A stretch of DNA of 48,321 nucleotides from Bacteroidota bacterium (GTDB lineage Bacteria; Bacteroidota; Bacteroidia; Sphingobacteriales; Sphingobacteriaceae): the NCBI GenBank assembly GCA_013285685.1, contig JABDHD010000017.1, forward strand, positions 1-48,321, written 5' to 3'. Below the pieces are notes generated by a model that saw only the letters and a program-made list of their open reading frames with translations, was not told the origin of the DNA and did no database searches. The position numbers and the translations under genes are program-made. Below are positions 7,314 through 15,421 of this stretch, in pieces. Positions within the stretch are counted from its first letter, which is position 1, and each line of letters begins with the position of its first letter.

Positions 7314-9791
7314 CTACTTTAACCCGATAAATATCCTGAAACCTTTCAGGTAGCGCCGGTTGCCGAGGTACGACACACCATAATCGGCTCCATAGCTAAG
7401 CCGTTTCAACCCAAAATAAAATTCAGAGTAATTTGGATGCGAGCTGTAGGTGAGGTAATTGGCGCCGACAACTTCCTCCAGCTTAAAATTTCTGATCAAA
7501 GGGATATTATCCAATATGGCGCCGGCAAAATTGTGCTGGTAATGGACCTCGATGAAGGGCTCGCTGGTGCTGAAGGTATAAAAGGGCAGGAAATGAAAAA
7601 CGCCTACATAAGTTGGGTCAGAGGTAGTACCCTCGTTACCGTAAAAGTGATTGTAGTCGGTATAATAAAGGGTTTGCTTGTTTAAAAAACCGCCGGCCCT
7701 GATCACGAATGCTGAATGGCCGAACAGACCCATGGGTATCCGATCGTCCCTGACATCTATCCCCAGAAAATCAAAGTTTGACGTCGAATTAAACACGCCG
7801 TTTATGCCTTTTCTATAATCAATCGTTATTACCGGGTACAGCGACGGAAGATAAACCCGGCCGGAGGGCTCGGTAATGTATTCCTGGTCGAACGTAAACC
7901 GCAGCGATGTGTTCAGGATCATTGCATCATTTTGCGGGAACAAAAGTGAATGATCATAAACAGGCGCCGTTATCGGCGCAAGGGGATTGTTGGAGGTATA
8001 AGCCAGGCCGTTGTAAGTGATAATATGCTGATCGGAAGTATTGTACAATTGCGTGCGCTGGGCATAAGACAGGTTGGCAGTCCATAAGACACCCCTTGTC
8101 AATTCGCGCTGGTAGCCCACATCAACAAATTTTGAACGGTAATACTTTACAAAATTCTGCTCGCTGAGCAGCGTACTTAAGGTATTGAAGTAAAGTGAGC
8201 GGGTACCCAGGCTGTTCAGATCAAGCAGGTCATCGCCAATGTCAAAGAAAATTTTTCCCGCGTTGGCCTGGTCATAGGTGTACACGGTATGGATATTGGC
8301 ATCAAACAATTTATCCGAAAATCCATAGCGCACTCCCGGCGTTATGCTGTAGGAACTGTTGTCGGCAAAGGTTTTTGAGTACATTCCCTTCAGGTAAAAA
8401 CCCCATCCTTCAACGGTGTTGTAGTAAATGCTTTGCGCCAGCGGATATATAAATATTGTATCCTTATAATCTTTATAGCTGGCGGTATAGCCGTCCAGAA
8501 GAAAAGGTAAAATACTGAATGTATTGTTGTTGTGCTGGATCGAGTCGCGGTATTTTGGGGTTTGAGCAATTTTAAACAGGCTGTCGCTCCTATGAAAGTT
8601 GTGTATTTCAGGTTCTGTTAACGGCACCGGCCTGTTTTCCGCCCAAAATGATGCCGGGCGCGTTTTGGCCTCGGTATCAACATGCAAAATCTCTCCATTA
8701 AAGTAGCCTTTCGCAAAAGGAGTATCTATTTTATACTGGTTATATATCCCCAGGTAATAACCTTTATATTTCAGCCCGTACACATTTGCATCGTAGCGAT
8801 ATTGAAAAGCTATTGGCGCCCAGGTATTTTTTACAGGGATATATTGCTGGCTAACTTTCAGCGTATCGATAAAATTTAAGTTGTTTTCTTTTTTTGTCAG
8901 AAAAAGATCGACGCTGTAAATGCGCCAGTCGCCTTCGATGATATAAATACTTCCCTGGAATGACCGTACACTGCGGCGCCTCGGGATTACCTGGATCTTA
9001 TCTATCGTTTTACCATCTTCAACTACGCTGCCCAATAATTTATATTTGTAATAAGCCCAGGCATATTTTGCCAGCGGTGATACAAAGCCATGTTCGTTTA
9101 AACCGTTTACAATAAACAGGTCCTCATAAAAATTCACCTGCAGATCTGATGCCTTGTTATACCCGAAGGGCGGATCAGTACCCGATACTTTCGACCCGAT
9201 AAAAACTTCTTTTACCTTGTTTTTCTGTTCAAAACTATACGAGGATATTGATTCCGACTGGTAGGATATCCCCCTTGAACCAGTATCCAGTTTCAATAAT
9301 TTTTGCATCCCTTTTCCAAGGAGCGTTTTTGGCGTATCGGTGATGGTCTTTACCCCTTTTATATAAACAGTGCACAAATAACCGTTTATCTCCTGTAAAT
9401 GATACTTCCGGTTGGCTACTACTTTCTGCATAATCTCCGCCGCCGGGTCATACTTTTGGCTTCCTTTTACTTTTCCTGCTATCAATTTAAAAAGCTCATC
9501 TGCCATTTGAACGTCCTGCCGCTGGTCATTTCCGTTCATTTGTATGTGCTCAGTAATCACTTTATAACCAACAAAACGGTAAACAATATTGTAAGCGCCA
9601 CTTTTGAGTTTGAAAAAATAATCGCCGTTTTCGTTGGCTGTTGTGCCGTAAGTCGAATTTTGCACATACACCGAGGCGAACGGTATAGGGTGGCCGTTTT
9701 GATCAGTGATGTGGCCTGATAAAACTGATTGTTGTGCTGATGCAGCAAAGGCCCCGGTAATCAACAAAGTAGTTAGTAATATTTTAAGCAT
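7314..9791 (-). CDS. DUF5686 outer-membrane protein with carboxypeptidase-regulatory-like domain
   Basis: An 825-residue exported protein: signal peptide (1-19, cleaved near ASA/QQ), then a carboxypeptidase-regulatory-like beta sandwich (about 22-105; LSGHITDQNGHPIPFASVYVQ), then the DUF5686 region up to the C terminus. The last 400 residues are rich in alternating aromatic strands and end in YLKGFRIFIGLK, as expected of an outer-membrane beta-barrel. Family members are common in Bacteroidota; their substrate is unknown. It converges with the Rpn gene, with 5 bases between the stops. No neighbour suggests a function. Confidence 0.85.
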   Translation of the reverse strand: MLKILLTTLLITGAFAASAQQSVLSGHITDQNGHPIPFASVYVQNSTYGTTANENGDYFFKLKSGAYNIVYRFVGYKVITEHIQMNGNDQRQDVQMADELFKLIAGKVKGSQKYDPAAEIMQKVVANRKYHLQEINGYLCTVYIKGVKTITDTPKTLLGKGMQKLLKLDTGSRGISYQSESISSYSFEQKNKVKEVFIGSKVSGTDPPFGYNKASDLQVNFYEDLFIVNGLNEHGFVSPLAKYAWAYYKYKLLGSVVEDGKTIDKIQVIPRRRSVRSFQGSIYIIEGDWRIYSVDLFLTKKENNLNFIDTLKVSQQYIPVKNTWAPIAFQYRYDANVYGLKYKGYYLGIYNQYKIDTPFAKGYFNGEILHVDTEAKTRPASFWAENRPVPLTEPEIHNFHRSDSLFKIAQTPKYRDSIQHNNNTFSILPFLLDGYTASYKDYKDTIFIYPLAQSIYYNTVEGWGFYLKGMYSKTFADNSSYSITPGVRYGFSDKLFDANIHTVYTYDQANAGKIFFDIGDDLLDLNSLGTRSLYFNTLSTLLSEQNFVKYYRSKFVDVGYQRELTRGVLWTANLSYAQRTQLYNTSDQHIITYNGLAYTSNNPLAPITAPVYDHSLLFPQNDAMILNTSLRFTFDQEYITEPSGRVYLPSLYPVITIDYRKGINGVFNSTSNFDFLGIDVRDDRIPMGLFGHSAFVIRAGGFLNKQTLYYTDYNHFYGNEGTTSDPTYVGVFHFLPFYTFSTSEPFIEVHYQHNFAGAILDNIPLIRNFKLEEVVGANYLTYSSHPNYSEFYFGLKRLSYGADYGVSYLGNRRYLKGFRIFIGLK

Positions 9792-9893
9792 GTATTAACA
9801 TTAAATAGATATTAGGTCAATTTGTTTCACTTCCCCCGGGACAGGTCGCTGGAGTTAAAATTTTATTTAACCACGCATGTGGCCTTTAATTTT

Positions 9894-9901
9894 TAATTTT
9901 G
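9894..9901 (+). promoter_or_regulatory. -7 promoter element of kbl
   Basis: TAATTTTG matches TAnnTTTG and lies 18 bases before ATG 9920. It overlaps the alternative TTG start at 9899, which therefore should not be used. This decides the kbl start. Confidence 0.6.
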
Positions 9902-9919
9902 CCCGATAAAATCTGGATT

Positions 9920-11110
9920 ATGTATAACACGCTGAAACCTGTTTTGGAACAGGAACTTGCCGAAATTGAAAAAGCAGGCCTTTATAAACGGGAAAGGATC
10001 ATCACCTCGCCGCAGGGCGCTGATATAACGGTGCAGGGGGGCAAACATGTCATCAATTTTTGCGCTAACAATTATCTGGGGCTATCCGGCAACGCTAAAG
10101 TGATAGAAGCGGCAAAGGAAGCATTGGATACACATGGCTATGGATTATCCTCGGTACGTTTTATTTGCGGAACACAGGATATCCATAAAACGCTTGAAAA
10201 AAAGCTCGCAGCGTTTTTGGGGACCGAAGATACCATCCTTTACGCAGCTGCCTTTGATGCTAACGGCGGCGTGTTTGAGCCCCTGTTTAATGAGCAGGAT
10301 GCCATCATTTCGGACGAGTTGAACCATGCCTCCATCATCGACGGCGTGCGCCTGTGCAAGGCCCAGCGCCAGCGCTATAAGCACGATGATATGGCCGACC
10401 TGGAAGAAAAGCTGAAAGCTACCGAAAGCTGTCGCCACCGCATCATCGTTACCGACGGCGCATTCAGTATGGACGGTACCATCGCACAACTGGCTAAAAT
10501 ATGCGCCCTTGCTGAAAAATATGATGCTTTGGTGATGATTGACGAAAGCCACTGCTCGGGCTTTATGGGTAAAACCGGCCGTGGTACGCACGAGCATCAT
10601 CATGTGATGGGTAAAATCGATATCATTACCGGGACATTGGGTAAAGCCCTCGGCGGCGCGTCCGGTGGATTTACCTCTGGCCGGAAGGAGATCATCGATA
10701 TGCTGCGCCAACGGTCAAGGCCTTATTTGTTTTCAAATACGCTTGCACCTTCTATTACCGGCGCCTCTATCGCAGTATTGGACATGCTAAGCGAGACCAC
10801 CGACCTGCGTGATAAACTGGAAAGAAACACCCAATACTTCCGCCAAAAAATGACCGAAGCTGGTTTTGACATTAAACCCGGCGTGCATCCTATAGTGCCG
10901 GTAATGTTGTACGATGCCAAACTGGCCCAGGAATTTGCCGCAAAAATGCTGGAAGAAGGTATTTATGTCATCGGGTTTTACTACCCGGTGGTACCGCAGG
11001 GCAAGGCCCGTATCAGGGTGCAGCTATCGGCCGCACATGAACAGGAACATCTGGATAAGGCAATCGCGGCGTTTACCAAGGTGGGAAAAGAGTTGGGAGT
11101 GCTTAAATAG
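9920..11110 (+). CDS. kbl: Glycine C-acetyltransferase (2-amino-3-ketobutyrate CoA ligase)
   Basis: A 396-residue PLP enzyme of the alpha-oxoamine synthase family. It matches KBL along its whole length: [13 protein letters not shown] (45-57), [20 protein letters not shown] (71-90), [17 protein letters not shown] (206-222) and the PLP lysine K242 in [14 protein letters not shown]. It converts glycine and acetyl-CoA to 2-amino-3-ketobutyrate, or the reverse during threonine breakdown with threonine dehydrogenase, which is not in the window. The ATG at 9920 is preferred over the upstream TTG because the promoter element at 9894-9901 overlaps the latter. The usual length is about 398 residues. 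Confidence 0.95.
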   Translation: MYNTLKPVLEQELAEIEKAGLYKRERIITSPQGADITVQGGKHVINFCANNYLGLSGNAKVIEAAKEALDTHGYGLSSVRFICGTQDIHKTLEKKLAAFLGTEDTILYAAAFDANGGVFEPLFNEQDAIISDELNHASIIDGVRLCKAQRQRYKHDDMADLEEKLKATESCRHRIIVTDGAFSMDGTIAQLAKICALAEKYDALVMIDESHCSGFMGKTGRGTHEHHHVMGKIDIITGTLGKALGGASGGFTSGRKEIIDMLRQRSRPYLFSNTLAPSITGASIAVLDMLSETTDLRDKLERNTQYFRQKMTEAGFDIKPGVHPIVPVMLYDAKLAQEFAAKMLEEGIYVIGFYYPVVPQGKARIRVQLSAAHEQEHLDKAIAAFTKVGKELGVLK

Positions 11111-11111
11111 T

Positions 11112-11146
11112 TACGTATAAATTGTTTATATTTGTACGTATAAATT
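11112..11146 (+). promoter_or_regulatory. Promoter and putative operator of the PIN-type TA pair
   Basis: Two identical 12-bp direct repeats, TACGTATAAATT, lie at 11112-11123 and 11135-11146 (23 bp centre to centre). They flank and touch a perfect -7 element TATATTTG at 11127-11134. Each repeat begins with the palindrome TACGTA. The arrangement is what one expects for autoregulation by a ribbon-helix-helix-type antitoxin binding two half-sites over the promoter (inference). Confidence 0.6.
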
Positions 11147-11154
11147 AAACGGGT

Positions 11155-11439
11155 ATGGCAACTGTAAAACTTACTTTGAGTGTCGACAGAGACACCATTG
11201 ATTTGGCAAAAACGCTTGCTTCGGAAAACAACGTTAGCGTTTCCAGACTATTTAAAAAATTAATTAATGAGCTTCCCAGGAAATCTAAAACCAAAGATTT
11301 CATATTTGAAAAATATAAGGCCGAAGATATACCTGCCTGGATAAAAGATCTCAGTATAAAACAAAAAATCGATTTGCCGGCAGATGTTAATTACAAGGAC
11401 CTGAAATATGAATATTTAAAGGAAAAGTATGGCCTTTAA
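11155..11439 (+). CDS. Antitoxin, DUF6364-like, of a PIN-type TA pair
   Basis: A 94-residue protein starting MATVKLTLSVDRDTIDLAKTLASENNVSVSRLFKKLI. This beta strand followed by two helices is typical of ribbon-helix-helix DNA-binding antitoxins, and the pattern recalls the DUF6364 family. The C-terminal half is charged and probably binds the toxin. It overlaps the PIN-domain gene by 11 bases. The direct repeats over its promoter are the likely binding sites. Confidence 0.85.
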   Translation: MATVKLTLSVDRDTIDLAKTLASENNVSVSRLFKKLINELPRKSKTKDFIFEKYKAEDIPAWIKDLSIKQKIDLPADVNYKDLKYEYLKEKYGL

Positions 11440-11845
11440 ACGTTTGTTTATTGATAGCGACGTTCAATTGGACTTGCTTTTAAACCGGGAACCTTTCCAT
11501 TTTCATTCCCAGGTGTTGTTGTTGGAAAGTTTCAAAAATGGTATCATACTGAATACCTCCGCATTGATAATAGCTAATATCAATTATATTTTATCAAAAC
11601 AGGTCGGTTCAAAAACAAGCAGAGAAAAAATAACTGATCTTATAAAAACTATAAAAGTTCTGCCGCTTGAAAGTGACATTGTAGACATGGCCTTAGCAAG
11701 CGATTTCGCTGATTTTGAAGACGCAATGCAATTTTTCATCGCAGTCCGCTATAGTTGTGATGCTATTATTACGAGGAACATTAAAGACTATAAACATTCT
11801 ACTATTCCGGTACTGACCCCGGAACAATTTTTAAGACAATTATAA
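11429..11845 (+). CDS. PIN-domain ribonuclease toxin
   Basis: A 138-residue PIN-domain protein. The N terminus LFIDSDVQLDLLLNREP carries the first metal-binding aspartate (D9). The third acidic site is in DFADFEDAMQ (D98 likely), and the last strand CDAIITRNIKDY (110-121) is typical of VapC-like toxins. The family cuts tRNA or mRNA with divalent metal. Its stop codon overlaps the pheS start in TAATG (11843-11847), so an essential synthetase gene is translationally coupled to a toxin gene. The usual D-x-N of the first motif reads D-S-D here. Confidence 0.88.
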   Translation: MAFKRLFIDSDVQLDLLLNREPFHFHSQVLLLESFKNGIILNTSALIIANINYILSKQVGSKTSREKITDLIKTIKVLPLESDIVDMALASDFADFEDAMQFFIAVRYSCDAIITRNIKDYKHSTIPVLTPEQFLRQL

Positions 11846-12891
11846 TGCAAGCCCAAATAGATCAATATACCGAAGAAATAAACACTTTTTCACCTGCCAA
11901 TTCCGACGAACTGGAAGCATTCCGCATTAAGTTTTTGGGGACCAAAGGGATCATTAAAGACCTGTTTGAGCAATTTAAAACCGTTGGCCCGGAAGAGAAA
12001 CGTACTTTTGGCAAGGTACTTAACCAGTTTAAACAGCTGGCCGAAGCAAAGTATACAGAACTAAAGGAGCTTCTCAATTCCGAAATCGAATCCCGCACGT
12101 GCGGGACGAATTCCGAAATCGACCTCACCCTTCCCGGCGATGGCTTTAACCTCGGCTCGCGTCATCCCTTATCGCTGGTACGGTTGGAGATCATCGATAT
12201 TTTTAAAAGATTAGGTTTCGTGGTAGCCGAAGGCCCTGAAATTGAGGACGACTGGCATAACTTCTCGGCGCTTAACTTCCCCGAGGAGCACCCGGCAAGG
12301 GATATGCAGGATACTTTCTTTATCAAAAAAAATAACGGCAAGGATGATATCGCCTTGCGCACACATACCTCATCTGTACAAGTGCGTATGATGGAGAATG
12401 GCAAACCGCCTTTCCGTGCTATTATGCCGGGGAGGGTTTATCGTAACGAAGCCATATCAGCCCGTGCACATTGCTTTTTTCACCAGGTGGAGGGTTTGTA
12501 TATCGACGAAAATGTTTCCTTCGCCGATCTGAAACAAACGCTTTATCACTTTGTGCAGGAGCTTTATGGCGCCGATTTCCAGGTACGCTTCCGCCCCTCG
12601 TATTTCCCGTTTACCGAGCCGTCGGCCGAAATGGATATCTCCTGTACCATTTGCAAGGGCGCCGGTTGTCCCATGTGCAAATACACCGGCTGGGTGGAAA
12701 TTTTGGGCTGCGGTATGGTTGACCCGAATGTTTTGGAAAACTGCGGTATCGACAGTAAAAAATATACCGGCTTTGCCTTTGGCATGGGTATAGAAAGAAT
12801 TGCCAATTTAAAATATGTTATACGCGATCTGCGTTTATTCTCAGAGAATGATGTGCGCTTTTTGAAACAGTTTAAAACTGAGATTATATGA
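11845..12891 (+). CDS. pheS: Phenylalanine-tRNA ligase alpha subunit
   Basis: A 348-residue class II synthetase subunit. It has the N-terminal coiled coil (1-85), motif 2 (PGRVYRNEAISARAHCFFHQVEGLYID), a FPFTEPSAEMDISC stretch, and motif 3 (GFAFGMGIERIANLKY). It charges tRNA-Phe with the beta subunit PheT, which is not in the window. Odd: residues 78-88 form an extra segment, NSEIESRTCGT, ahead of a second NSEID. At DNA level this is a 33-bp in-frame duplication/insertion carrying a perfect palindrome (12091-12106). It lies between the tRNA-binding coiled coil and the catalytic domain, where extra residues are likely tolerated. It overlaps the PIN toxin upstream and the lipoprotein downstream (ATGA). 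Confidence 0.96.
   Translation: MQAQIDQYTEEINTFSPANSDELEAFRIKFLGTKGIIKDLFEQFKTVGPEEKRTFGKVLNQFKQLAEAKYTELKELLNSEIESRTCGTNSEIDLTLPGDGFNLGSRHPLSLVRLEIIDIFKRLGFVVAEGPEIEDDWHNFSALNFPEEHPARDMQDTFFIKKNNGKDDIALRTHTSSVQVRMMENGKPPFRAIMPGRVYRNEAISARAHCFFHQVEGLYIDENVSFADLKQTLYHFVQELYGADFQVRFRPSYFPFTEPSAEMDISCTICKGAGCPMCKYTGWVEILGCGMVDPNVLENCGIDSKKYTGFAFGMGIERIANLKYVIRDLRLFSENDVRFLKQFKTEII
12076..12122. repeat. Palindromic mini-element inserted in pheS, flanked by 14-bp direct repeats
   Basis: AATTCCGAAATCGA at 12076-12089 is repeated exactly at 12109-12122. Between them lies the 16-bp perfect palindrome TCCCGCACGTGCGGGA (12091-12106) followed by CG. The period is 33 bp, which keeps the reading frame. 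The same 16-mer occurs at 24789-24804 and 41939-41954. Confidence 0.8.
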
Positions 12892-13304
12892 AAAAATTAA
12901 TACCCCTTGGAGTTATTATTTTAATGGCCTTTAGTTCCTGTGTTAAAACCGGGGCCGATCTCCCCGACGTTGCCGTAAATTTCCAGGATGCCACCACCGA
13001 CCCGCGCCTTAGTGCGCTGAACGTGCCGGGCGGCGCAGTACTGATAAACGGCTACGGCGTTGCCGGCCTGATATTATACCGCGAAGCGGATGGCACCTAC
13101 GCCTGTTATGACCGCTGCAGCACGGTTAACCCGCAAAAACTGTGTGCCGTAACACTTAACCCGGGCAATTTTACTGTTACCGACCCTTGCAGCGGCGGCC
13201 AATGGGACCTGATAGACGGCAGCCCGGTAAAAGCCCCGGCAACTATTTCGCTGAGACAATATAATATTGTGGTAAGTAATTTCGAGATTTACGTATCGAA
13301 CTGA
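12888..13304 (+). CDS. Rieske-like lipoprotein lacking the iron-sulfur ligands
   Basis: A 138-residue protein with a lipoprotein signal (LMAFSSC, lipidated cysteine at 18). The rest resembles a Rieske [2Fe-2S] domain in layout: LYREADGTYACYDRCSTV matches the first cluster box and DPCSGGQWDLIDGSPVKAPATISLRQYNIVV matches the second box and its tail. The canonical C-x-H and C-x-x-H ligand pairs are not present: C-Y-D/C-S and C-S-G-G replace them. It may therefore not bind a cluster; the cysteines could form disulfides. It overlaps pheS by 4 bases (ATGA) and precedes a TetR gene by 3 bases. Function unknown. Confidence 0.75.
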   Translation: MKKLIPLGVIILMAFSSCVKTGADLPDVAVNFQDATTDPRLSALNVPGGAVLINGYGVAGLILYREADGTYACYDRCSTVNPQKLCAVTLNPGNFTVTDPCSGGQWDLIDGSPVKAPATISLRQYNIVVSNFEIYVSN

Positions 13305-13307
13305 TAC

Positions 13308-13886
13308 ATGGAAGCTGAAAAAATTAAAGAAAGCATCAAGCGCGCCGCGCAGGACCTGTTCCGCAAGTTCGGATACCACAAAACCAGTGTAAACGAGATC
13401 GCCAAAAAAGCAAAGATCGCCAAGGCAACTATCTACAAATATTTCGACAGTAAAGAGGCCGTGCTGCACGTGCTGCTGATGGATTATATACAAACCAGCG
13501 TTAACGAGCTTGTTCACAGCCACTCAGGCGAAGATGAGGAAGCACACCTGAACAGCCTGATTATGAAAACCTGCCGCCTCAGCTACACCGTTTGCAACGA
13601 GTTTATCGGCTGGGATTTTATCCGGGAGTCGGCCAACTCACAGGAATTTTTAAAAAACCTTTCCAACGAGTTGGAAGAACTGCTGGTAAGCGCCTTTTCA
13701 CAATTGGGCGGCATCCGCAAGCAGGAAAACTACCAGCAGCGCCTGCGCTTCCTCATCAAATGCAGCAAAAGCATTGTGTTCAGCTTCGCCTTTACTTCTG
13801 TAAGCGATTCGGACGTGCGAAAGAATTTTGTTTCTTTTCAGAAGGAGATTTTGCCTTACCTCGTTAAAGCGGCAATGACGATCTGA
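13308..13886 (+). CDS. TetR/AcrR-family transcriptional regulator
   Basis: A 192-residue protein with the TetR N-terminal helix-turn-helix: AAQDLFRKFGYHKTSVNEIAKKAKIAKATIYKYFDSKEAVLHVLL (about residues 13-57). The remaining helical part is the ligand-binding and dimerisation domain and shows no recognisable family. It follows the pheS-lipoprotein pair by 3 bases and so probably sits in the same transcript. There is no efflux gene beside it, so its target is unknown. Confidence 0.92.
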   Translation: MEAEKIKESIKRAAQDLFRKFGYHKTSVNEIAKKAKIAKATIYKYFDSKEAVLHVLLMDYIQTSVNELVHSHSGEDEEAHLNSLIMKTCRLSYTVCNEFIGWDFIRESANSQEFLKNLSNELEELLVSAFSQLGGIRKQENYQQRLRFLIKCSKSIVFSFAFTSVSDSDVRKNFVSFQKEILPYLVKAAMTI

Positions 13887-13903
13887 TTTCGGCTTAACCA
13901 ACT

Positions 13904-14028
13904 TGTCATTGCGAGCGCAGCGTGGCAACCGCGAACATTGCATTCCCGCCATGCATTACCGCTTGCAAAGTTCGCGATTGCTTCGTCGCGCCCCGCGCCC
14001 CGCCAGGCAGGCTCCTTATAATGACAAT
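13904..14028. repeat. Dispersed hairpin repeat, copy 1 (TGTCATTGCGAG ... AATGACAA)
   Basis: An imperfect inverted repeat of about 125 bp: TTGTCATTGCGAGCGCAGCG at the left and GCTCCTTATAATGACAA at the right. Internally it has GCAACCGCGAAC opposed by GTTCGCGATTGC. A second copy is at 48143-48266. It lies between the TetR gene and a convergent GIY-YIG gene and may end transcription from both sides. Similar repeats are widespread between genes in bacteria of this group (general knowledge). Confidence 0.75.
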
Positions 14029-14050
14029 GGCTTATTGGTTTGCAAAAAAC

Positions 14051-14347
14051 CTAATCGTACCAACTATCGCTCAAATCATTCCACAGCGGATTTTCGACAA
14101 TTATTAAATCAACCTCCTTTTGTCTCGAACCTGCTTTTAACTGCTTCTCCCTTGCTATTGCGTCTTGTATCCACTGGTATTCTTCATAGTAAACCAATTT
14201 ATCACATCCGTACGTAGCCGTAAATCCCTCAAACGTTTTATTTTTATGATCATAAACGCGGCCTTGCAAATCACTGGTCACTCCGATATACAAAACACGA
14301 TTCGACTTATTGGTCATGATATAAACGAAGTATTCGTGTTTTTTCAT
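14051..14347 (-). CDS. GIY-YIG nuclease-family protein
   Basis: A 98-residue single-domain protein with the GIY-YIG signature in the form YFVYIMTN...VLYIGVTSDLQGRVYDHK, then YEEYQWIQDAIAREKQLK, where the catalytic glutamate region lies, ending near NPLWNDLS. Small stand-alone proteins of this UPF0213/YhbQ-like class are common in Bacteroidota, often in many copies. The biological role is unclear. Its stop is close to the hairpin repeat at 13904-14028. Confidence 0.9.
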   Translation of the reverse strand: MKKHEYFVYIMTNKSNRVLYIGVTSDLQGRVYDHKNKTFEGFTATYGCDKLVYYEEYQWIQDAIAREKQLKAGSRQKEVDLIIVENPLWNDLSDSWYD

Positions 14348-14493
14348 TATGACTAAAATATTTTTTTTTTACCAATGAAAATTTATGTAAGTATTTTGAA
14401 TGATTTTTCTAATCGTACTCCAAAACCTCGTCCTAATTTTCTAAAATTTTTATATTTAGCAAATAAACACCTTTAACCACAATTATAATCCAC

Positions 14494-14892
14494 ATGGAAA
14501 ATGAGTTTGACGATGTTATGCGCAAGCGCACGGACGCCGACCTGGTAAAAATTGTAAATGGCCCCATCGACGATTACCAACCGGCGGCGCTTGAGGCTGC
14601 AAAAAGAGAGTTTGAAAAACGAAACCTATCCGAAACACAAATAGTTGCTGTTAAGCAAGAAATATTGCAGGAACAGGCAAAAGATGAAGCAAAGGCCAAT
14701 ACCCCGCTTGGGGCCGGCTTGAAAATACTTGCCTTTATATTTCCGGGCATTTTACTCCTGATGCTTTCCGGCCTTTTTAAGGCGGAGGGATACGACCGAA
14801 AAGCCCGCGAAATGGTTAGGTGGACGCTTTATGGCTTTGCGGGTTATTTAGGCCTTATCATTTTACTTACGGTTTTAAACCGGGTGTTGTAA
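14494..14892 (+). CDS. Small membrane protein of unknown function
   Basis: A 132-residue protein. The N-terminal half is soluble and helical, with the pattern LVKIVNGPIDDYQPAALEAAKREFEKRNLS (about 18-49), a motif I have seen at the start of several Bacteroidota membrane proteins. The C-terminal half has two membrane helices (about 75-95 and 108-130). It stands alone with 146 bases of AT-rich DNA before it, including a near-consensus TATATTTA. Function not recognised. Confidence 0.75.
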   Translation: MENEFDDVMRKRTDADLVKIVNGPIDDYQPAALEAAKREFEKRNLSETQIVAVKQEILQEQAKDEAKANTPLGAGLKILAFIFPGILLLMLSGLFKAEGYDRKAREMVRWTLYGFAGYLGLIILLTVLNRVL

Positions 14893-14957
14893 AAATGGGG
14901 TTGTCAAGCCAATTAAACCCGGTCAGCTAAATCAAAAAAATCAGATTGATCAACGGT

Positions 14958-15296
14958 TCAGACAATCCCCTTCAACCAATTCCCGATAAGTGCCCCTACA
15001 ACCCCGGCCGCGCCTCCCACCAAACTAAACCCCAGGTCAAAAAGCACAAACTTTACCATACTGCCGGAATCCGTTTTGCCATTGTACCCCAGCCAGATGT
15101 ACACCAAAAACAAAACATATCCAAATACCACCCCGCATATGATACTGTTAAGCCGCGTATCACTTAACCAGCCAACCAACAATGCCGCAATAACCCATGG
15201 AATGATATTATACCAGCCGGTAATAAAATAATTGGAAACGACAGCCAGGAGTGCCCCAGCGGCTATAATTACTAAAATTTTGATACTGTTTTTCAT
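14958..15296 (-). CDS. Small integral membrane protein of unknown function
   Basis: A 112-residue very hydrophobic protein with about four predicted membrane helices (5-25, 30-45, 50-72, 85-108) and a glycine-rich last helix (LGFSLVGGAAGVVGALIGNWL). No family recognised. It converges with the preceding plus-strand gene, leaving 65 bases between. Confidence 0.65.
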   Translation of the reverse strand: MKNSIKILVIIAAGALLAVVSNYFITGWYNIIPWVIAALLVGWLSDTRLNSIICGVVFGYVLFLVYIWLGYNGKTDSGSMVKFVLFDLGFSLVGGAAGVVGALIGNWLKGIV

Positions 15297-15395
15297 GATT
15301 TTTCAGTTTACAATCGCGACAATCATTTTCATCTTTTAAATCCCTTAATCGTGTTCAGACAAAAAATTTATTTGGAGATCAAAGATAAATTATTT

Positions 15396-15418
15396 TACTT
15401 TGCAAAACAAAGTACTTT
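15396..15418 (+). promoter_or_regulatory. Operator A: TACTTTG-N5-CAAAGTACTTT before the membrane-protein/regulator operon
   Basis: TACTTTG (15396-15402), five bases, then CAAAGTA (15408-15414), which continues into the palindrome AAAGTACTTT (15409-15418). The site ends 3 bases before ATG 15422, so a bound protein would block transcription or translation start. The same layout occurs at 16772-16794 before the XrtN operon. The likely binder is the winged-helix regulator at 16075-16380 (inference). Confidence 0.65.
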
Positions 15419-15421
15419 AAA

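Noticed and set aside
12060-12125. Programmed frameshift or intein remnant in pheS
   Set aside because: The extra segment is an exact multiple of three with a perfect palindrome and 14-bp repeats; insertion explains it without any processing.
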